NCBI GenBank assembly: GCA_013388855.1
Contig: JACAEM010000025.1
Coordinates: 62,001 to 126,000, forward strand
Reading direction: 5' to 3'
DNA length: 64,000 nucleotides
Source: Chloroflexota bacterium
Lineage (GTDB): Bacteria > Chloroflexota > Anaerolineae > Anaerolineales > Villigracilaceae
The notes under the pieces are model-generated. The model searched no databases and had not been told where the DNA came from. It saw nothing but the letters and a program-made list of their open reading frames with translations. Every line of letters begins with the position of its first letter. Positions within the stretch are counted from its first letter, which is position 1. A program made the position numbers and the translations under genes. This document shows, piece by piece, positions 16,675 through 25,320 of the stretch.

Positions 16675-17898
16675 ATGCGTATCGCCTACATCGTTCCCTA
16701 CGTACCTAATTTGATTCGAACCCGCCCCTACAATCTGATTGCTAATCTTTCAGCGGTAGGGCATGAGGTCGTTGTCTTTACGCTGGGGTCGGGCGAACAG
16801 GACCTGGCTGATGTCGAAGCATTGAAGTTATTCGGGATAGAAGTCCACTATTGGGAGATGCCGGTTTGGCGTTCCTTGTTGAATTCGGTGGCTGCCTTTC
16901 CCGGTCGGCAGCCTCTTCAGACAGTGTATAGTTGGCACCCAGGCATGGCGCGGCGGCTTGTTGAGATGCTCGGCAACGAAGGATCGAAAAAAAGATTCGA
17001 TGTTGTCCACGTGGAACATTTACGCGGTTCCCAGTATGGAATGTTCCTCAAGTCGAAATTTCCTGTCATGCCGATGATCTGGGATAGCGTTGATTCGATC
17101 AGCCACCTGTTTCGACAAGCATCCAGTCATAGCCGAAGTATGTTTGGGAGACTGGTTACCCGTTTGGAATTACCGAGGACTGAACGGGCAGAGGGGCGTC
17201 TAACCTGCCTCTTTGACCATGTTTTGATCACATCTGAGGCGGATAAGAACGCCTTGTTGAAGCTGGTCCCAAACGGAAAAAAGTCTGCTCCCGTTACCGT
17301 CCTGCCAAACGGCGTGGACTTGGATTATTTCCAGCCCAATCCTTCGGTTCAGCGGGAACCAGAAACGCTCGTTTTCAGTGGCAAGATGAGCTATCATGCC
17401 AATGTATCCATGGTGAAGTATCTGGTCATGGAAGTGATGCCCAAGATTTGGGAACGCCGTCCGACAGCCCGTCTGCTCGTAGTGGGGAAAGATCCGCCTG
17501 CCGACGTGAAGGCGCTTGGGGGCAATCCGCTTGTAAAGGTTACCGGAACAGTTGATGATATCCGTCCATTCCTTTGGAAATCCACTGTTGCAGTTGTACC
17601 TCTCATTTATGGGGCGGGGATACAAAACAAAATTCTTGAGGCAATGGCAACGAGTACGCCTGTTGTCACAACATCAAAGGCGCTGGCTTCTTTGGGGGCT
17701 GAACGGGATGTTGAAGTCCTTGTTGGCGATACGGCGGACGATTTTGCTGCCAAGGTTTTGGAACTCATCGATAGCCCAACCCTTCAAAACTCCGTTGGAG
17801 GGGCTGGATTAAGATATGTGCAACAAGAGCATAATTGGAAGAACAGTGTTTCAAAGTTAATAGAAATATACCAAGCGAGTGTCCCCAGCCGCGTTTAG
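16675..17898 (+). CDS. Glycosyltransferase family 4/1 (GT-B)
   Basis: A 407-aa cytoplasmic GT-B enzyme. The N-terminal domain starts MRIAYIVPYVPNLIRTRPYN; the C-terminal domain has LVFSGKMSYHANV, LLVVGKDPP and the donor-binding stretch VVPLIYGAGIQNKILEAMA, where the Glu binds the nucleotide sugar. The start at 16675 matches the family N-terminus; an open frame into the GT2 gene is ignored. It is the last glycosyltransferase in the locus and is followed by a 190-nt gap before the chain-length regulator. Confidence 0.8.
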   Translation: MRIAYIVPYVPNLIRTRPYNLIANLSAVGHEVVVFTLGSGEQDLADVEALKLFGIEVHYWEMPVWRSLLNSVAAFPGRQPLQTVYSWHPGMARRLVEMLGNEGSKKRFDVVHVEHLRGSQYGMFLKSKFPVMPMIWDSVDSISHLFRQASSHSRSMFGRLVTRLELPRTERAEGRLTCLFDHVLITSEADKNALLKLVPNGKKSAPVTVLPNGVDLDYFQPNPSVQREPETLVFSGKMSYHANVSMVKYLVMEVMPKIWERRPTARLLVVGKDPPADVKALGGNPLVKVTGTVDDIRPFLWKSTVAVVPLIYGAGIQNKILEAMATSTPVVTTSKALASLGAERDVEVLVGDTADDFAAKVLELIDSPTLQNSVGGAGLRYVQQEHNWKNSVSKLIEIYQASVPSRV

Positions 17899-18088
17899 TT
17901 GTTACCTGAACAAGTTACTTCGTGTAATCGTTTTAATTCGTAACCTTTCACCTTTGAAAGCGTCATGGTGCTGATAAACACAGTTACATCCCTTCTGGCA
18001 GGTTACGCCTCTCTATAGTAATATTGAGGCTGGCGTAGGAGCGCCTGCAATTTTGTTTTTTTAACTTTTTCGTTACTCTTCTCAAAAT
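17899..18088 (+). promoter_or_regulatory. Structured intergenic region before the Wzz/BY-kinase gene
   Basis: This 190-nt gap has no gene. CGTAACCT (17939-17946) and AGGTTACG (18000-18007) form an inverted repeat, and CTTTCA/TGAAAG (17945-17950/17955-17960) a small hairpin inside it. CTGGCA (17995-18000) and TAATAT (18019-18024), 18 nt apart, are a possible weak promoter. No clear Shine-Dalgarno sequence precedes the ATG at 18089. The region may hold a separate promoter and leader for the kinase gene. Confidence 0.35.
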
Positions 18089-19840
18089 ATGGATATTAAC
18101 GCTTATATCAAACCGATCATAAAGTGGTGGCGTCTGCTGGCGGTGACCACGATTCTCGCTTTGGTTTCCAGTGCCATTTCCACGGTATTCCAGCCCAAGT
18201 TGTATGTTTCCCGGACCACTCTGATGATCGGGACGACAATCTCGAATCCAAACCCGGATTCCGGGCAGATATATATCGCGGCTCAACTTGCCACAATTTA
18301 TGCCGACATAGCCAAGCGCGAACCGATTCAGGCGGCAACCATGGAAGCTCTCGGCATCGACTGGCTTCCATCCTATAATGTTCGTGTTGTACCCAATACG
18401 CAACTAATCGAAATTGCGGTAACGGATACCAGCCCTCAGCGGGCGCAAATCATTGCGAATGAACTGGCAAATCAATTAATCCTCCAAAGCCCGGCGACGA
18501 ACGAATCGGAAACCGGACAGCGCCAGGAATTCATTCGACAGCAACTTTCCAGTCTGGAAACCCAGATCGATGATACAAAGAAAAAAATCGAGGAGTTACA
18601 GACCCGTTTGACTGTAGTGAACAGTTCCAGTGAAACAGCAAGTGTGGAAAAAGAGATCACCGACCTTACTGTCAAGCTGAACGGGTTGTATGAAAATTAC
18701 GCCAGTTTCCTTGCTAACTCACAGGAAGGTGCGCTGAATATTCTTCGGGTGGTTGAACCGGCGAACCTGCCCACCACATCGGTTGGTACAAGCAAAGTCC
18801 TGATCATCGGGTTGGCAGGCATGGTGGGATTGGTGCTGGCAACCGGCGCAGCTTACCTGATCGAATTCCTTGACCGGACGATCAAGTCCACGTCCGATGT
18901 TGAGCGGGTTTTCAGTTTCCCAGTCATCGGTTACCTCTCGGTAATGTCCGAGAACGGAAATAACGCCACCTATGTTTTGAATCACCCAACCTCTCTTGTG
19001 ACGGAAAGTTTCCGACTCTTGCAGTCGAATCTTGAGTTCTTTCAGGCCTATAATTCTGCGAAAACGATCCTGATTACAAGCCCGACTCAGGGTAATGGCA
19101 AGACGACCATTGCTGTGAATCTGGCGCTCTCGCTCGCGTTAAGCGGACAGAAGACCATCTTGATAGACTCCGATCTTCGCCGCCCAGCGGTTCATGCCGC
19201 GCTTGGAGTCGAAAAAGAACCGGGACTGTCCGATGTCATCCGAAACAAAATGAAACCGGCTGATGTCGTCAAATCTATGAATGGTTCAAAGATCGACGTG
19301 ATCACTGCGGGCAATGTGCCCCCCAACGTGACGGAAGTGGTCGGTTCAAAAAGGATCGCTGAAATTTTAAATGGGATGAAGGATGATTTCGAGACGATTA
19401 TTGTCGACGCTCCTCCGCTGGTCATATCGGACTCGTATACACTCGCCTCTAAAGTGGATGGCGTGATTTTGGTTCTCGAACCTGGACAAACGCGTGAGGA
19501 ACAAGCCAAGGTCATCAAGGAGCAGCTTAATCGGGCGGGCGCCAGGGTGATCGGTGTGGTCTTTAATCGCGTGACAGAGACGAATGCCAAGAGTTATGGC
19601 GATTATCAATACCTTTCCATGTATGCACCGCATCATTACAACGATTATGTGTCCGGTTCGGCGAGAGAAAAGGAGTTGCGCCCGCCCTCACCGACAAAGA
19701 AATTGCTCGCCTTCTTCGAGCGCGGCGAAGTGCCGCCTGACTTGACCGAGTCTCTGGAAGGGGCATTCAATAAGTTCCAGAAACAGCGACAGGCGCTCCG
19801 TGATCGTTTCCGTAAAGTCCCGAAACAACCCAAAGAGTAA
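18089..19840 (+). CDS. Wzz-type chain-length regulator fused to BY-kinase
   Basis: A 583-aa protein. The N-terminal Wzz-like part is bounded by two membrane helices (about residues 16-35 and 230-255), with a coiled-coil region between them. The cytoplasmic tyrosine-kinase domain has Walker A TSPTQGNGKTT (Lys338), Walker A' TILIDSDLRRPA and Walker B TIIVDAPPLVISDS. A tyrosine-rich segment near the end (SYGDYQYLSMYAPHHYNDY) is the likely autophosphorylation cluster. Such proteins set polymer length during Wzy-dependent export. It closes the polysaccharide locus and ends at a strong terminator. Confidence 0.88.
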   Translation: MDINAYIKPIIKWWRLLAVTTILALVSSAISTVFQPKLYVSRTTLMIGTTISNPNPDSGQIYIAAQLATIYADIAKREPIQAATMEALGIDWLPSYNVRVVPNTQLIEIAVTDTSPQRAQIIANELANQLILQSPATNESETGQRQEFIRQQLSSLETQIDDTKKKIEELQTRLTVVNSSSETASVEKEITDLTVKLNGLYENYASFLANSQEGALNILRVVEPANLPTTSVGTSKVLIIGLAGMVGLVLATGAAYLIEFLDRTIKSTSDVERVFSFPVIGYLSVMSENGNNATYVLNHPTSLVTESFRLLQSNLEFFQAYNSAKTILITSPTQGNGKTTIAVNLALSLALSGQKTILIDSDLRRPAVHAALGVEKEPGLSDVIRNKMKPADVVKSMNGSKIDVITAGNVPPNVTEVVGSKRIAEILNGMKDDFETIIVDAPPLVISDSYTLASKVDGVILVLEPGQTREEQAKVIKEQLNRAGARVIGVVFNRVTETNAKSYGDYQYLSMYAPHHYNDYVSGSAREKELRPPSPTKKLLAFFERGEVPPDLTESLEGAFNKFQKQRQALRDRFRKVPKQPKE

Positions 19841-19854
19841 AACTAAATCAGCCG

Positions 19855-19889
19855 AACAGCCTCCAGAACAGGGGGCTGTTTTTATTTTT
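19855..19889 (+). terminator. Intrinsic terminator after the BY-kinase gene
   Basis: AACAGCCTCC (19855-19864) pairs with GGGGGCTGTT (19871-19880), ten pairs with one G-T wobble and loop AGAACAG, followed by TTTATTTTT. It begins 14 nt after the kinase stop and ends the polysaccharide transcript. Confidence 0.85.
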
Positions 19890-19900
19890 CCCGAACAGTG

Positions 19901-19913
19901 TATACTGGACGGT
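19901..19913 (+). promoter_or_regulatory. -10 element of a leaderless transcript (YibE/F-like gene)
   Basis: TATACT (19901-19906) ends 7 nt before the ATG at 19914 and no Shine-Dalgarno sequence is present. Transcription would start at or next to the A of the start codon. The -35 region overlaps the preceding terminator's T-run and is not a good match. Confidence 0.5.
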
Positions 19914-21113
19914 ATGAAATATGAAAAGTTGGCTCAATATACTCTTTTGACTTTCGCGGCGGCGGCAATTTTCTGGGGGTGGAATAATTTTGGGCGGGTG
20001 GAATTGCCTGATGCCGGGATGAGCGCCATGGGTTCCGAGACGATGCGCGCCCGCGTGGTGGAGATCTTGGAGGATGGTGAAATCGACTTGGGCGGAATCG
20101 TCCAGCGGTATCAGATTGCACGTGTAGAGTTGCAGGAGGGAAAATATCAGGGAGTGATCGCCGAGATTGATTACGGCAAACGGCAGGTGCTTTCGAACGC
20201 GGTCTACCTTCAGGCTGGCAACGAGATCCTGGTAACGGTTGGGTCGCGACCTGACGGGGTGTTAACCTTCTATTTTGCAGATTTTATTCGCACCGATACA
20301 CTGTTGTGGCTTGCCGCAATCTTTGCTGTAAGCATCCTTGTAATCAGCCGTTGGAAGGGGTTGCGTTCACTAATCAGCATGGCATTCAGCCTGATGATCA
20401 TTGTCGGTTTTATCATTCCAAACATATTGGTCGGAAAAGATCCATTGCAGGTCAGTATTACTGGTTCCATCCTCCTGCTTGCGGTGACGTTATACCTGAC
20501 CTACGGTTGGAATCTCAAGACGCACGCGGCTGTGGTCAGTATGATGCTCGTCCTGCTGATCACCGGCGTGCTGGCGGGTGTTTTTGTGAATTTCACAAAG
20601 CTGAGCGGTTCGGGAGATGAGAATGCCCTTTTCCTGATCCAGATGCTCGATACGCAGATCAACTTGCGTGGACTGTTGCTGGGCGGGATGATCATCGGTG
20701 CGCTGGGAGTGCTGGATGACCTCGTCACGACGCAGGCCTCGGCTGTGTTTGAACTGCGCCGTGCGAATCAAACCCTCGGTTTTCGCGGCCTGTTTCTTTC
20801 CGCCATGCGGATCGGACAGGATCATGTAGCGGCGACTGTCAACACACTGGTACTGGCATATGCAGGCGCGTCGCTCCCGATGTTGCTCATGTTCTCGCTT
20901 GGGCGTGGCGATTACGGGACCCTCGTCAATTTTGAATTTATTGCGGAAGAAATCGTTCGAACGCTGGTCGGTTCCCTTGGTATGGTGACGGCTGTGCCGC
21001 TTACTACCGCCATTGCAATTCTGTTTGCTCTCCGGGTTGATACGCCCGGAAAATGGAGGCAGTTTCTCGGTCCGGCAGAGGGAAGCGGGGATGCGCATAG
21101 CCACAGTCATTAG
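19914..21113 (+). CDS. YibE/F-like multi-pass membrane protein
   Basis: A 399-aa protein with an N-terminal helix, an extracytoplasmic domain (about residues 25-120) and seven to eight membrane helices. IIGALGVLDDLVTTQASAV and RIGQDHVAATVNTLVLAYAGA are the conserved YibE/F motifs. The C-terminus is His-rich (DAHSHSH). The ATG at 19914 follows a -10 element directly, and the first residues are hydrophobic. Family members are uncharacterised membrane proteins sometimes linked to transport; I cannot assign a substrate. It is isolated by a terminator upstream. Confidence 0.75.
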   Translation: MKYEKLAQYTLLTFAAAAIFWGWNNFGRVELPDAGMSAMGSETMRARVVEILEDGEIDLGGIVQRYQIARVELQEGKYQGVIAEIDYGKRQVLSNAVYLQAGNEILVTVGSRPDGVLTFYFADFIRTDTLLWLAAIFAVSILVISRWKGLRSLISMAFSLMIIVGFIIPNILVGKDPLQVSITGSILLLAVTLYLTYGWNLKTHAAVVSMMLVLLITGVLAGVFVNFTKLSGSGDENALFLIQMLDTQINLRGLLLGGMIIGALGVLDDLVTTQASAVFELRRANQTLGFRGLFLSAMRIGQDHVAATVNTLVLAYAGASLPMLLMFSLGRGDYGTLVNFEFIAEEIVRTLVGSLGMVTAVPLTTAIAILFALRVDTPGKWRQFLGPAEGSGDAHSHSH

Positions 21114-21161
21114 TTGCAACTTTTCCCCCTCTCCAGCGTATAGGAAGTACAAGGAGCGCGA

Positions 21162-21764
21162 GTGAACGACGAACTAACCTGGGTCATCCAGGCTCAGCAA
21201 GGAAATGACGAAGCGTTTACAAAACTCGTCGAAGAACATCAGACCCATGTCTATAACCTGTGTTATCGGATGTTGGGTGAACCGGAAGCCGCGGAAGATG
21301 CCGCCCAGGAAGCGTTTCTGCGCGCCTACCAGAATTTGCATCGCTACGATCAAAGTCGACCGTTCCCGACCTGGCTGCTCTCCATCGCCGCTCATTACTG
21401 CATTGACAGACTGCGGCGCAGGAAGCTTTCGGTTTTTTCATTGGATGATGAAAATGATGAAGGCGGCACCTTTGAAGTGGCGGATCCCGCCTCTCCCGAC
21501 CCCGAAGCTGAATCCGTCAAACGCGAGGAACGCGACCGCCTGCACACTCTTTTGAAGGACCTCGACGAAACCGACCGTGCCGCCATCATCATGCGTTACT
21601 GGTACGACTATTCGGAAGTGGAGATCGCTGAATCCCTGCGGTTGACCGTCAGTGCGGTGAAGAGCCGCCTCCACCGGTCCCGCCGCGCACTGGCAGGCAT
21701 GTGGCAGGAACAGACACCCCGCACCCGCGCCGAAAGGAGACCTCATGAATCACCGGCCTTTTGA
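21162..21764 (+). CDS. ECF RNA polymerase sigma factor (RpoE-like)
   Basis: A 200-aa sigma-70 family protein with a GTG start after AAGGAG (21151-21156). Region 2 is seen in NLCYRMLGEPEAAEDAAQEAF and PFPTWLLSIAAHYCIDRLRRR. Region 4 is in LDETDRAAIIMRYWYDYSEVE and LTVSAVKSRLHRSRRAL, the helix-turn-helix for the -35 box. The next gene, which overlaps it by 20 bases, encodes a zinc-binding membrane anti-sigma factor, so the pair forms a classical extracytoplasmic stress switch. Confidence 0.9.
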   Translation: MNDELTWVIQAQQGNDEAFTKLVEEHQTHVYNLCYRMLGEPEAAEDAAQEAFLRAYQNLHRYDQSRPFPTWLLSIAAHYCIDRLRRRKLSVFSLDDENDEGGTFEVADPASPDPEAESVKREERDRLHTLLKDLDETDRAAIIMRYWYDYSEVEIAESLRLTVSAVKSRLHRSRRALAGMWQEQTPRTRAERRPHESPAF

Positions 21765-22269
21765 AGATTGGCTGTTGAATGACATGCCCATCACCCCTGA
21801 GCAAAAACGCGACCTGGATGCGCACCTGCGAAGCTGCGCCCATTGCGCCGCGCTTTCCGAAACGGGTGTGGTGTTGAAATCTGTGAAGAAAGTATCGCCT
21901 GCCCCCGGCTTTACCATGCGTTTCCAGGCTCGTCTGGCGGAGCGCAAAGTGGTGGAACGCCACCGCAGGTTTTGGGGAGCAGTCCTGTTCACGGTGGGTG
22001 GATTGGCATTGCTTGCCTGGCTGACGATGCCGGTTCTGGCACGATTCTTTTCCGCGCCTGCCACCTGGATTTCCGCCTTCGTGGAGTGGGGGCTGTTCCT
22101 GGTTACCACCATACAAGCGCTGGCGCAGGCTGGCTCGGTATTGTTGAACGTGATCCCCGGTTTTCTATCTCCATTTGCTTGGATGGTGATTATTTCGGCT
22201 CTTGCCGGGATTAGCCTGCTTTGGTCTGTATCAATATGGCGGTTCTCTCGAGTTCCGCGAGGAGTGTGA
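21745..22269 (+). CDS. Membrane anti-sigma factor with zinc-finger (ZAS) domain
   Basis: A 174-aa protein. The N-terminal HLRSCAHCAAL stretch has the H-x3-C-x2-C zinc site of anti-sigma domains and should bind the ECF factor encoded just upstream. Three hydrophobic segments follow (about residues 80-100, 112-132 and 145-165). The overlap with the sigma gene suggests stoichiometric co-translation. Release on envelope stress is the known family behaviour; the signal here is unknown. Confidence 0.82.
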   Translation: MNHRPFEDWLLNDMPITPEQKRDLDAHLRSCAHCAALSETGVVLKSVKKVSPAPGFTMRFQARLAERKVVERHRRFWGAVLFTVGGLALLAWLTMPVLARFFSAPATWISAFVEWGLFLVTTIQALAQAGSVLLNVIPGFLSPFAWMVIISALAGISLLWSVSIWRFSRVPRGV

Positions 22270-22272
22270 TCT

Positions 22273-23298
22273 ATGAAGTTAATGTATAAAATTCTGACCC
22301 TTTTTGCTCTACTTACCCTGTTTCTTGTTCCGACTGGCGCAGTTCACGCGCAGGGACCCGACCCCGATGGAGACGGGCGTGTCATCTTTGGGAGCAATTT
22401 TACCCTCGAGAGCGGAGAGTCCTTTACGGGCGATCTTGTTGTCTTTGGTGGAAATGTGACCGTGGAAGAGGATGCCAGCCTGAACGGTAACCTGGTTGTC
22501 TTTGGCGGGACCGCCAAAAGCAATGGCGATGTGAATGGTGATGTGGTCATCATCGGCGGGCAGGTTAGCCTTGAGGAAGATGCACATGTGACCGGCGACG
22601 TTGTAACCGTGGGCGGGCAGTTACAACAAGCGGATGGTGCCCGGATTGATGGTGATGTGGTAAACAACGTTGAGCCCGACATCCAAATCCCTGATGGGAC
22701 TCTGCCGCCCTCCATCCCTGTGCCGGATGTAACCCCTCCTTCGGTACGCGTGGGCTTTGACCCGTTCTGGTCTGCCGCGGGGATCCTTGTCCGTGCGGTG
22801 GCGGTCGCCTTGCTGGCAATGTTGGTGGTAATGTTCCTGCAGCCGCAATTGAACCGTGTAGGACAAGCAATTACTGACCAGCCTCTGATGAGCGGAGGTA
22901 TCGGTTTGTTGACCGTCCTGGTGGCTCCCATTGCTGTGGTCATATTGGCGGTAACGATTATTCTGATCCCGATTGCATTTGTAGGGATTCTTCTGCTGGT
23001 GTTCGCCTGGCTGTTCGGTATGATTGCCTTGGGACAGGAGGTGGGTGAGCGGTTTACCCGCTCAATCAACCAGACTTGGGCGCCGGTGTTTACCACCGGG
23101 TTTGGCACCTTCCTGCTCATGCTGGTTGGCGGCGCATTGGGTGAGATTCCCTGCGTTGGCTGGCTGGCTCCCGCTGTACTGGGTTTTCTCGGAGTTGGTG
23201 GGGTGGCGCTCACTTTGTTTGGTTCCCGGCCCGCTCTGGTGAAGGTGATAGCCTCCAATCCACCGACAGATGCCGGACAAATCCCGCCCGCTTCCTAG
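22273..23298 (+). CDS. Secreted beta-helix (polymer-forming-like) protein with membrane helices
   Basis: A 341-aa protein with a signal peptide ending near VHAQG. Residues about 35-135 are short repeats such as GDLVVFGGNVTVEEDASLNG, the parallel beta-helix pattern of bactofilin/polymer-forming proteins. A Pro-rich linker follows and then four membrane helices in the C-terminal half. It starts 3 nt after the anti-sigma stop, so it is the third gene of the sigma operon and probably either a target or an envelope sensor partner. The combination of exported beta-helix and membrane domain differs from cytoplasmic bactofilins. Confidence 0.65.
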   Translation: MKLMYKILTLFALLTLFLVPTGAVHAQGPDPDGDGRVIFGSNFTLESGESFTGDLVVFGGNVTVEEDASLNGNLVVFGGTAKSNGDVNGDVVIIGGQVSLEEDAHVTGDVVTVGGQLQQADGARIDGDVVNNVEPDIQIPDGTLPPSIPVPDVTPPSVRVGFDPFWSAAGILVRAVAVALLAMLVVMFLQPQLNRVGQAITDQPLMSGGIGLLTVLVAPIAVVILAVTIILIPIAFVGILLLVFAWLFGMIALGQEVGERFTRSINQTWAPVFTTGFGTFLLMLVGGALGEIPCVGWLAPAVLGFLGVGGVALTLFGSRPALVKVIASNPPTDAGQIPPAS

Positions 23299-23316
23299 CC
23301 GAAAACATCCCCATGA

Positions 23317-23358
23317 TATAATCAATTCGCCCCGGTGCAAGAACGGGGCGAATTGATT
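23317..23358 (+). promoter_or_regulatory. -10 element overlapping a 15-bp perfect hairpin
   Basis: TATAAT (23317-23322) overlaps the left arm of a perfect inverted repeat with 15-bp arms (23320-23334 and 23344-23358) and a 9-nt loop. The right arm ends 12 nt before the ATG of the C45 gene. No T-run follows, so it is not a standard terminator. It could be an operator, since it covers the expected transcription start, or a terminator for the upstream sigma operon. Confidence 0.6.
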
Positions 23359-23370
23359 TCTGGAGGAAGT

Positions 23371-24489
23371 ATGGCTTTACGAGAACTACCCGTCCCCAAT
23401 ACGATTATTCACAACGCGCCTCCGCCGCTGATCGAAGTCTCTGGCACCCACTACGAAATGGGATGCCAGATCGGCGAGGCGAGGCGTGAACAGATACAGC
23501 ATAGCATTGAGAATGCTCACGTGCTGATTGACCAATCATACGATACACTCGAATTGACCTGGGAGGGGGCAAAGATACAGGCACGCAAATACCTGCCATT
23601 TGCCGAAGAACGCTATGCTCAATACGTGGAGGAAATGCGCGGCGTTGCAGAAGGCGCGAATGTTGCCTTTGACGATATTGTTGTATTGAACGCCATGGAA
23701 GCTGTGACGATGGACGCGCTTCATCTCACCCGCTGTACGAGTTTTGCTGTCAACGAACAGCGCACGGCGGATGGGCATGTGCTCCTCGCTCACAATGAGG
23801 ACTGGGTACCGGAGGATGAGAACGACGTTTTCGTCATCTCTGCAAAACCGGCTGGGGATGAACCGCCGTTCCTTGCCATGACGTATGGCGGACTCCTGCC
23901 CAATGTCGGATTCAATGCCTATGGCATCGCCCAACTGATCGACTCAGTCTATCCGACCGACTCGCGCATTGGAATTCCGCGTCTTGTCGTGGCGCGGGCT
24001 GTGCTGGCTTCGAAACGCATCTCTGGTGCCCTCGGGCGGACCCTCATCTCCCACCGCGCGGCCGGATACAACCACCTGCTTGCTCATGAAAGCGGCGAGA
24101 TCTATTCCGTGGAAGTCTCTTCGCGCAAGTTTGATATCCTGCATGGCACGGATGGCTACATGGTCCATACCAACCATTACCTGAGCCAGACCATGAAGGA
24201 AATCGAGAGCGACCCGGAGGAATTGATTTCCTCCCGTGTGCGCTACTTCCGCGCCAACCGTTTGTTGCGTCAAAACTCCACGCATACGATCAAGACATTG
24301 CAAGCGATCCAAAAGGACCATGTCAACCTGCCGAATTCGATCTGCAACCACAACATTCAGGGCATCGATCCGCTCGATCGCGAGAGTACTATTACAGCAT
24401 TGGTCATTGACCTGACCACCCGCGAGATGCACATTGCCTGGGGCAATCCGTGCCAGAATTCGTATCACACCTATCACTTGAATGCCTGA
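23371..24489 (+). CDS. C45-family autocatalytic hydrolase/acyltransferase
   Basis: A 372-aa Ntn-hydrolase of the acyl-CoA:6-aminopenicillanate acyltransferase type. Cys122 in LTRCTSFAV is the predicted N-terminal nucleophile exposed by self-cleavage. LLAHNEDW and FLAMTYGGLLPNVGFNAYGI are conserved core segments. ATG 23371 follows GGAGGAAG; an upstream GTG in the same frame would run through a hairpin and is rejected. Relatives hydrolyse or transfer acyl groups on amide substrates, and the natural substrate is usually unknown. It is a single-gene transcript between a hairpin and a terminator. Confidence 0.8.
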   Translation: MALRELPVPNTIIHNAPPPLIEVSGTHYEMGCQIGEARREQIQHSIENAHVLIDQSYDTLELTWEGAKIQARKYLPFAEERYAQYVEEMRGVAEGANVAFDDIVVLNAMEAVTMDALHLTRCTSFAVNEQRTADGHVLLAHNEDWVPEDENDVFVISAKPAGDEPPFLAMTYGGLLPNVGFNAYGIAQLIDSVYPTDSRIGIPRLVVARAVLASKRISGALGRTLISHRAAGYNHLLAHESGEIYSVEVSSRKFDILHGTDGYMVHTNHYLSQTMKEIESDPEELISSRVRYFRANRLLRQNSTHTIKTLQAIQKDHVNLPNSICNHNIQGIDPLDRESTITALVIDLTTREMHIAWGNPCQNSYHTYHLNA

Positions 24490-24510
24490 TTTGAATAAAA
24501 GGTGCACAAG

Positions 24511-24541
24511 AAAAGGTTCAGGATATATCGCTGAACCTTTT
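24511..24541. terminator. Bidirectional terminator
   Basis: AAAAGGTTCAG (24511-24521) pairs perfectly with CTGAACCTTTT (24531-24541). A/T runs on both sides let it serve the C45 gene on + and the membrane protein on -. Confidence 0.9.
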
Positions 24542-24569
24542 TGCTTTCCGTTACCTCGGTTGGCGAAGA

Positions 24570-25265
24570 TCATCTCAATGTTTGTGCCGCCAAACTTCCG
24601 ATCAGCCCCAGCCAGTAGGCTGCCGTGTAATAAATGAACATTGGCTGTCTGCCGCGACGCCAGAGCAGCAAAACCGAGACGATTGCCAGCAATGCTACAA
24701 CATACAAATCCAACCCGATCTCTTCAAAACCCAGGTTTGCCATCACGCCGACTCCCAGAAACAGGGAGTTGAGTAATAATAAAACGATATCGAGTCTGCC
24801 TGTATTGTCTCGATGTGGAAACAAATTCTGCAGGAAGAGGATGGCAGTATTAACCATGATGAACCCGGTAAAGAAAATCCAGTGACTGAATTCATCGTCG
24901 TTGAAAATGATGATACGACACAAGTCGCTGCCTGGATCGGGCTCGCAAAAGCGGACATGAAGATAATTGGTCACTTCATGGCCGCCGTAGCTGACGGCGG
25001 TGAGATACAAACCGACAATGAAAACCAGATTCCAGGCGATGTGCATTTTGCCATCACGCTGTGGGGAGTTGTATTCGATTGTCTTTTTAAGGAGATAGGT
25101 CGCTGTCAGGCTGATGAGCGGGATAACGAGCATGTTGTTGAAATCAACCCAGCGGAGAAATTCATTTGGCAGAACATACCCCAAAGTCCATGTACTGAGC
25201 CGATTGATCGAGACTAGAATTGCTAAAACGGATTGCACGGCCAATAAAGTGTGAATGCGCTTCAT
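24570..25265 (-). CDS. Unrecognised polytopic membrane protein
   Basis: A 231-aa protein with about seven hydrophobic helices, starting after AGGAG. Conserved-looking polar residues sit next to helices: GGHEVTNYLH and NDDEFSHWIFF, the latter with adjacent acids and a His. These could bind a metal or heme, but I do not recognise the family. A cysteine pair (FCEPDPGSDLC) lies in the loop between them. It is the downstream partner of nothing obvious: HEAT-repeat gene and this gene are both on - with 55 nt between them, so co-transcription is possible. Confidence 0.6.
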   Translation of the reverse strand: MKRIHTLLAVQSVLAILVSINRLSTWTLGYVLPNEFLRWVDFNNMLVIPLISLTATYLLKKTIEYNSPQRDGKMHIAWNLVFIVGLYLTAVSYGGHEVTNYLHVRFCEPDPGSDLCRIIIFNDDEFSHWIFFTGFIMVNTAILFLQNLFPHRDNTGRLDIVLLLLNSLFLGVGVMANLGFEEIGLDLYVVALLAIVSVLLLWRRGRQPMFIYYTAAYWLGLIGSLAAQTLR

Positions 25266-25320
25266 ATTGCTCCTGTTGACAAAAAAGAGACACGATGGCT
25301 TTTTGAAAACCTGTCAGGTA

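Noticed and set aside
22344-23258. A 304-aa minus-strand frame
   Set aside because: It is Thr/Pro/Ser-rich nonsense antisense to the beta-helix protein.
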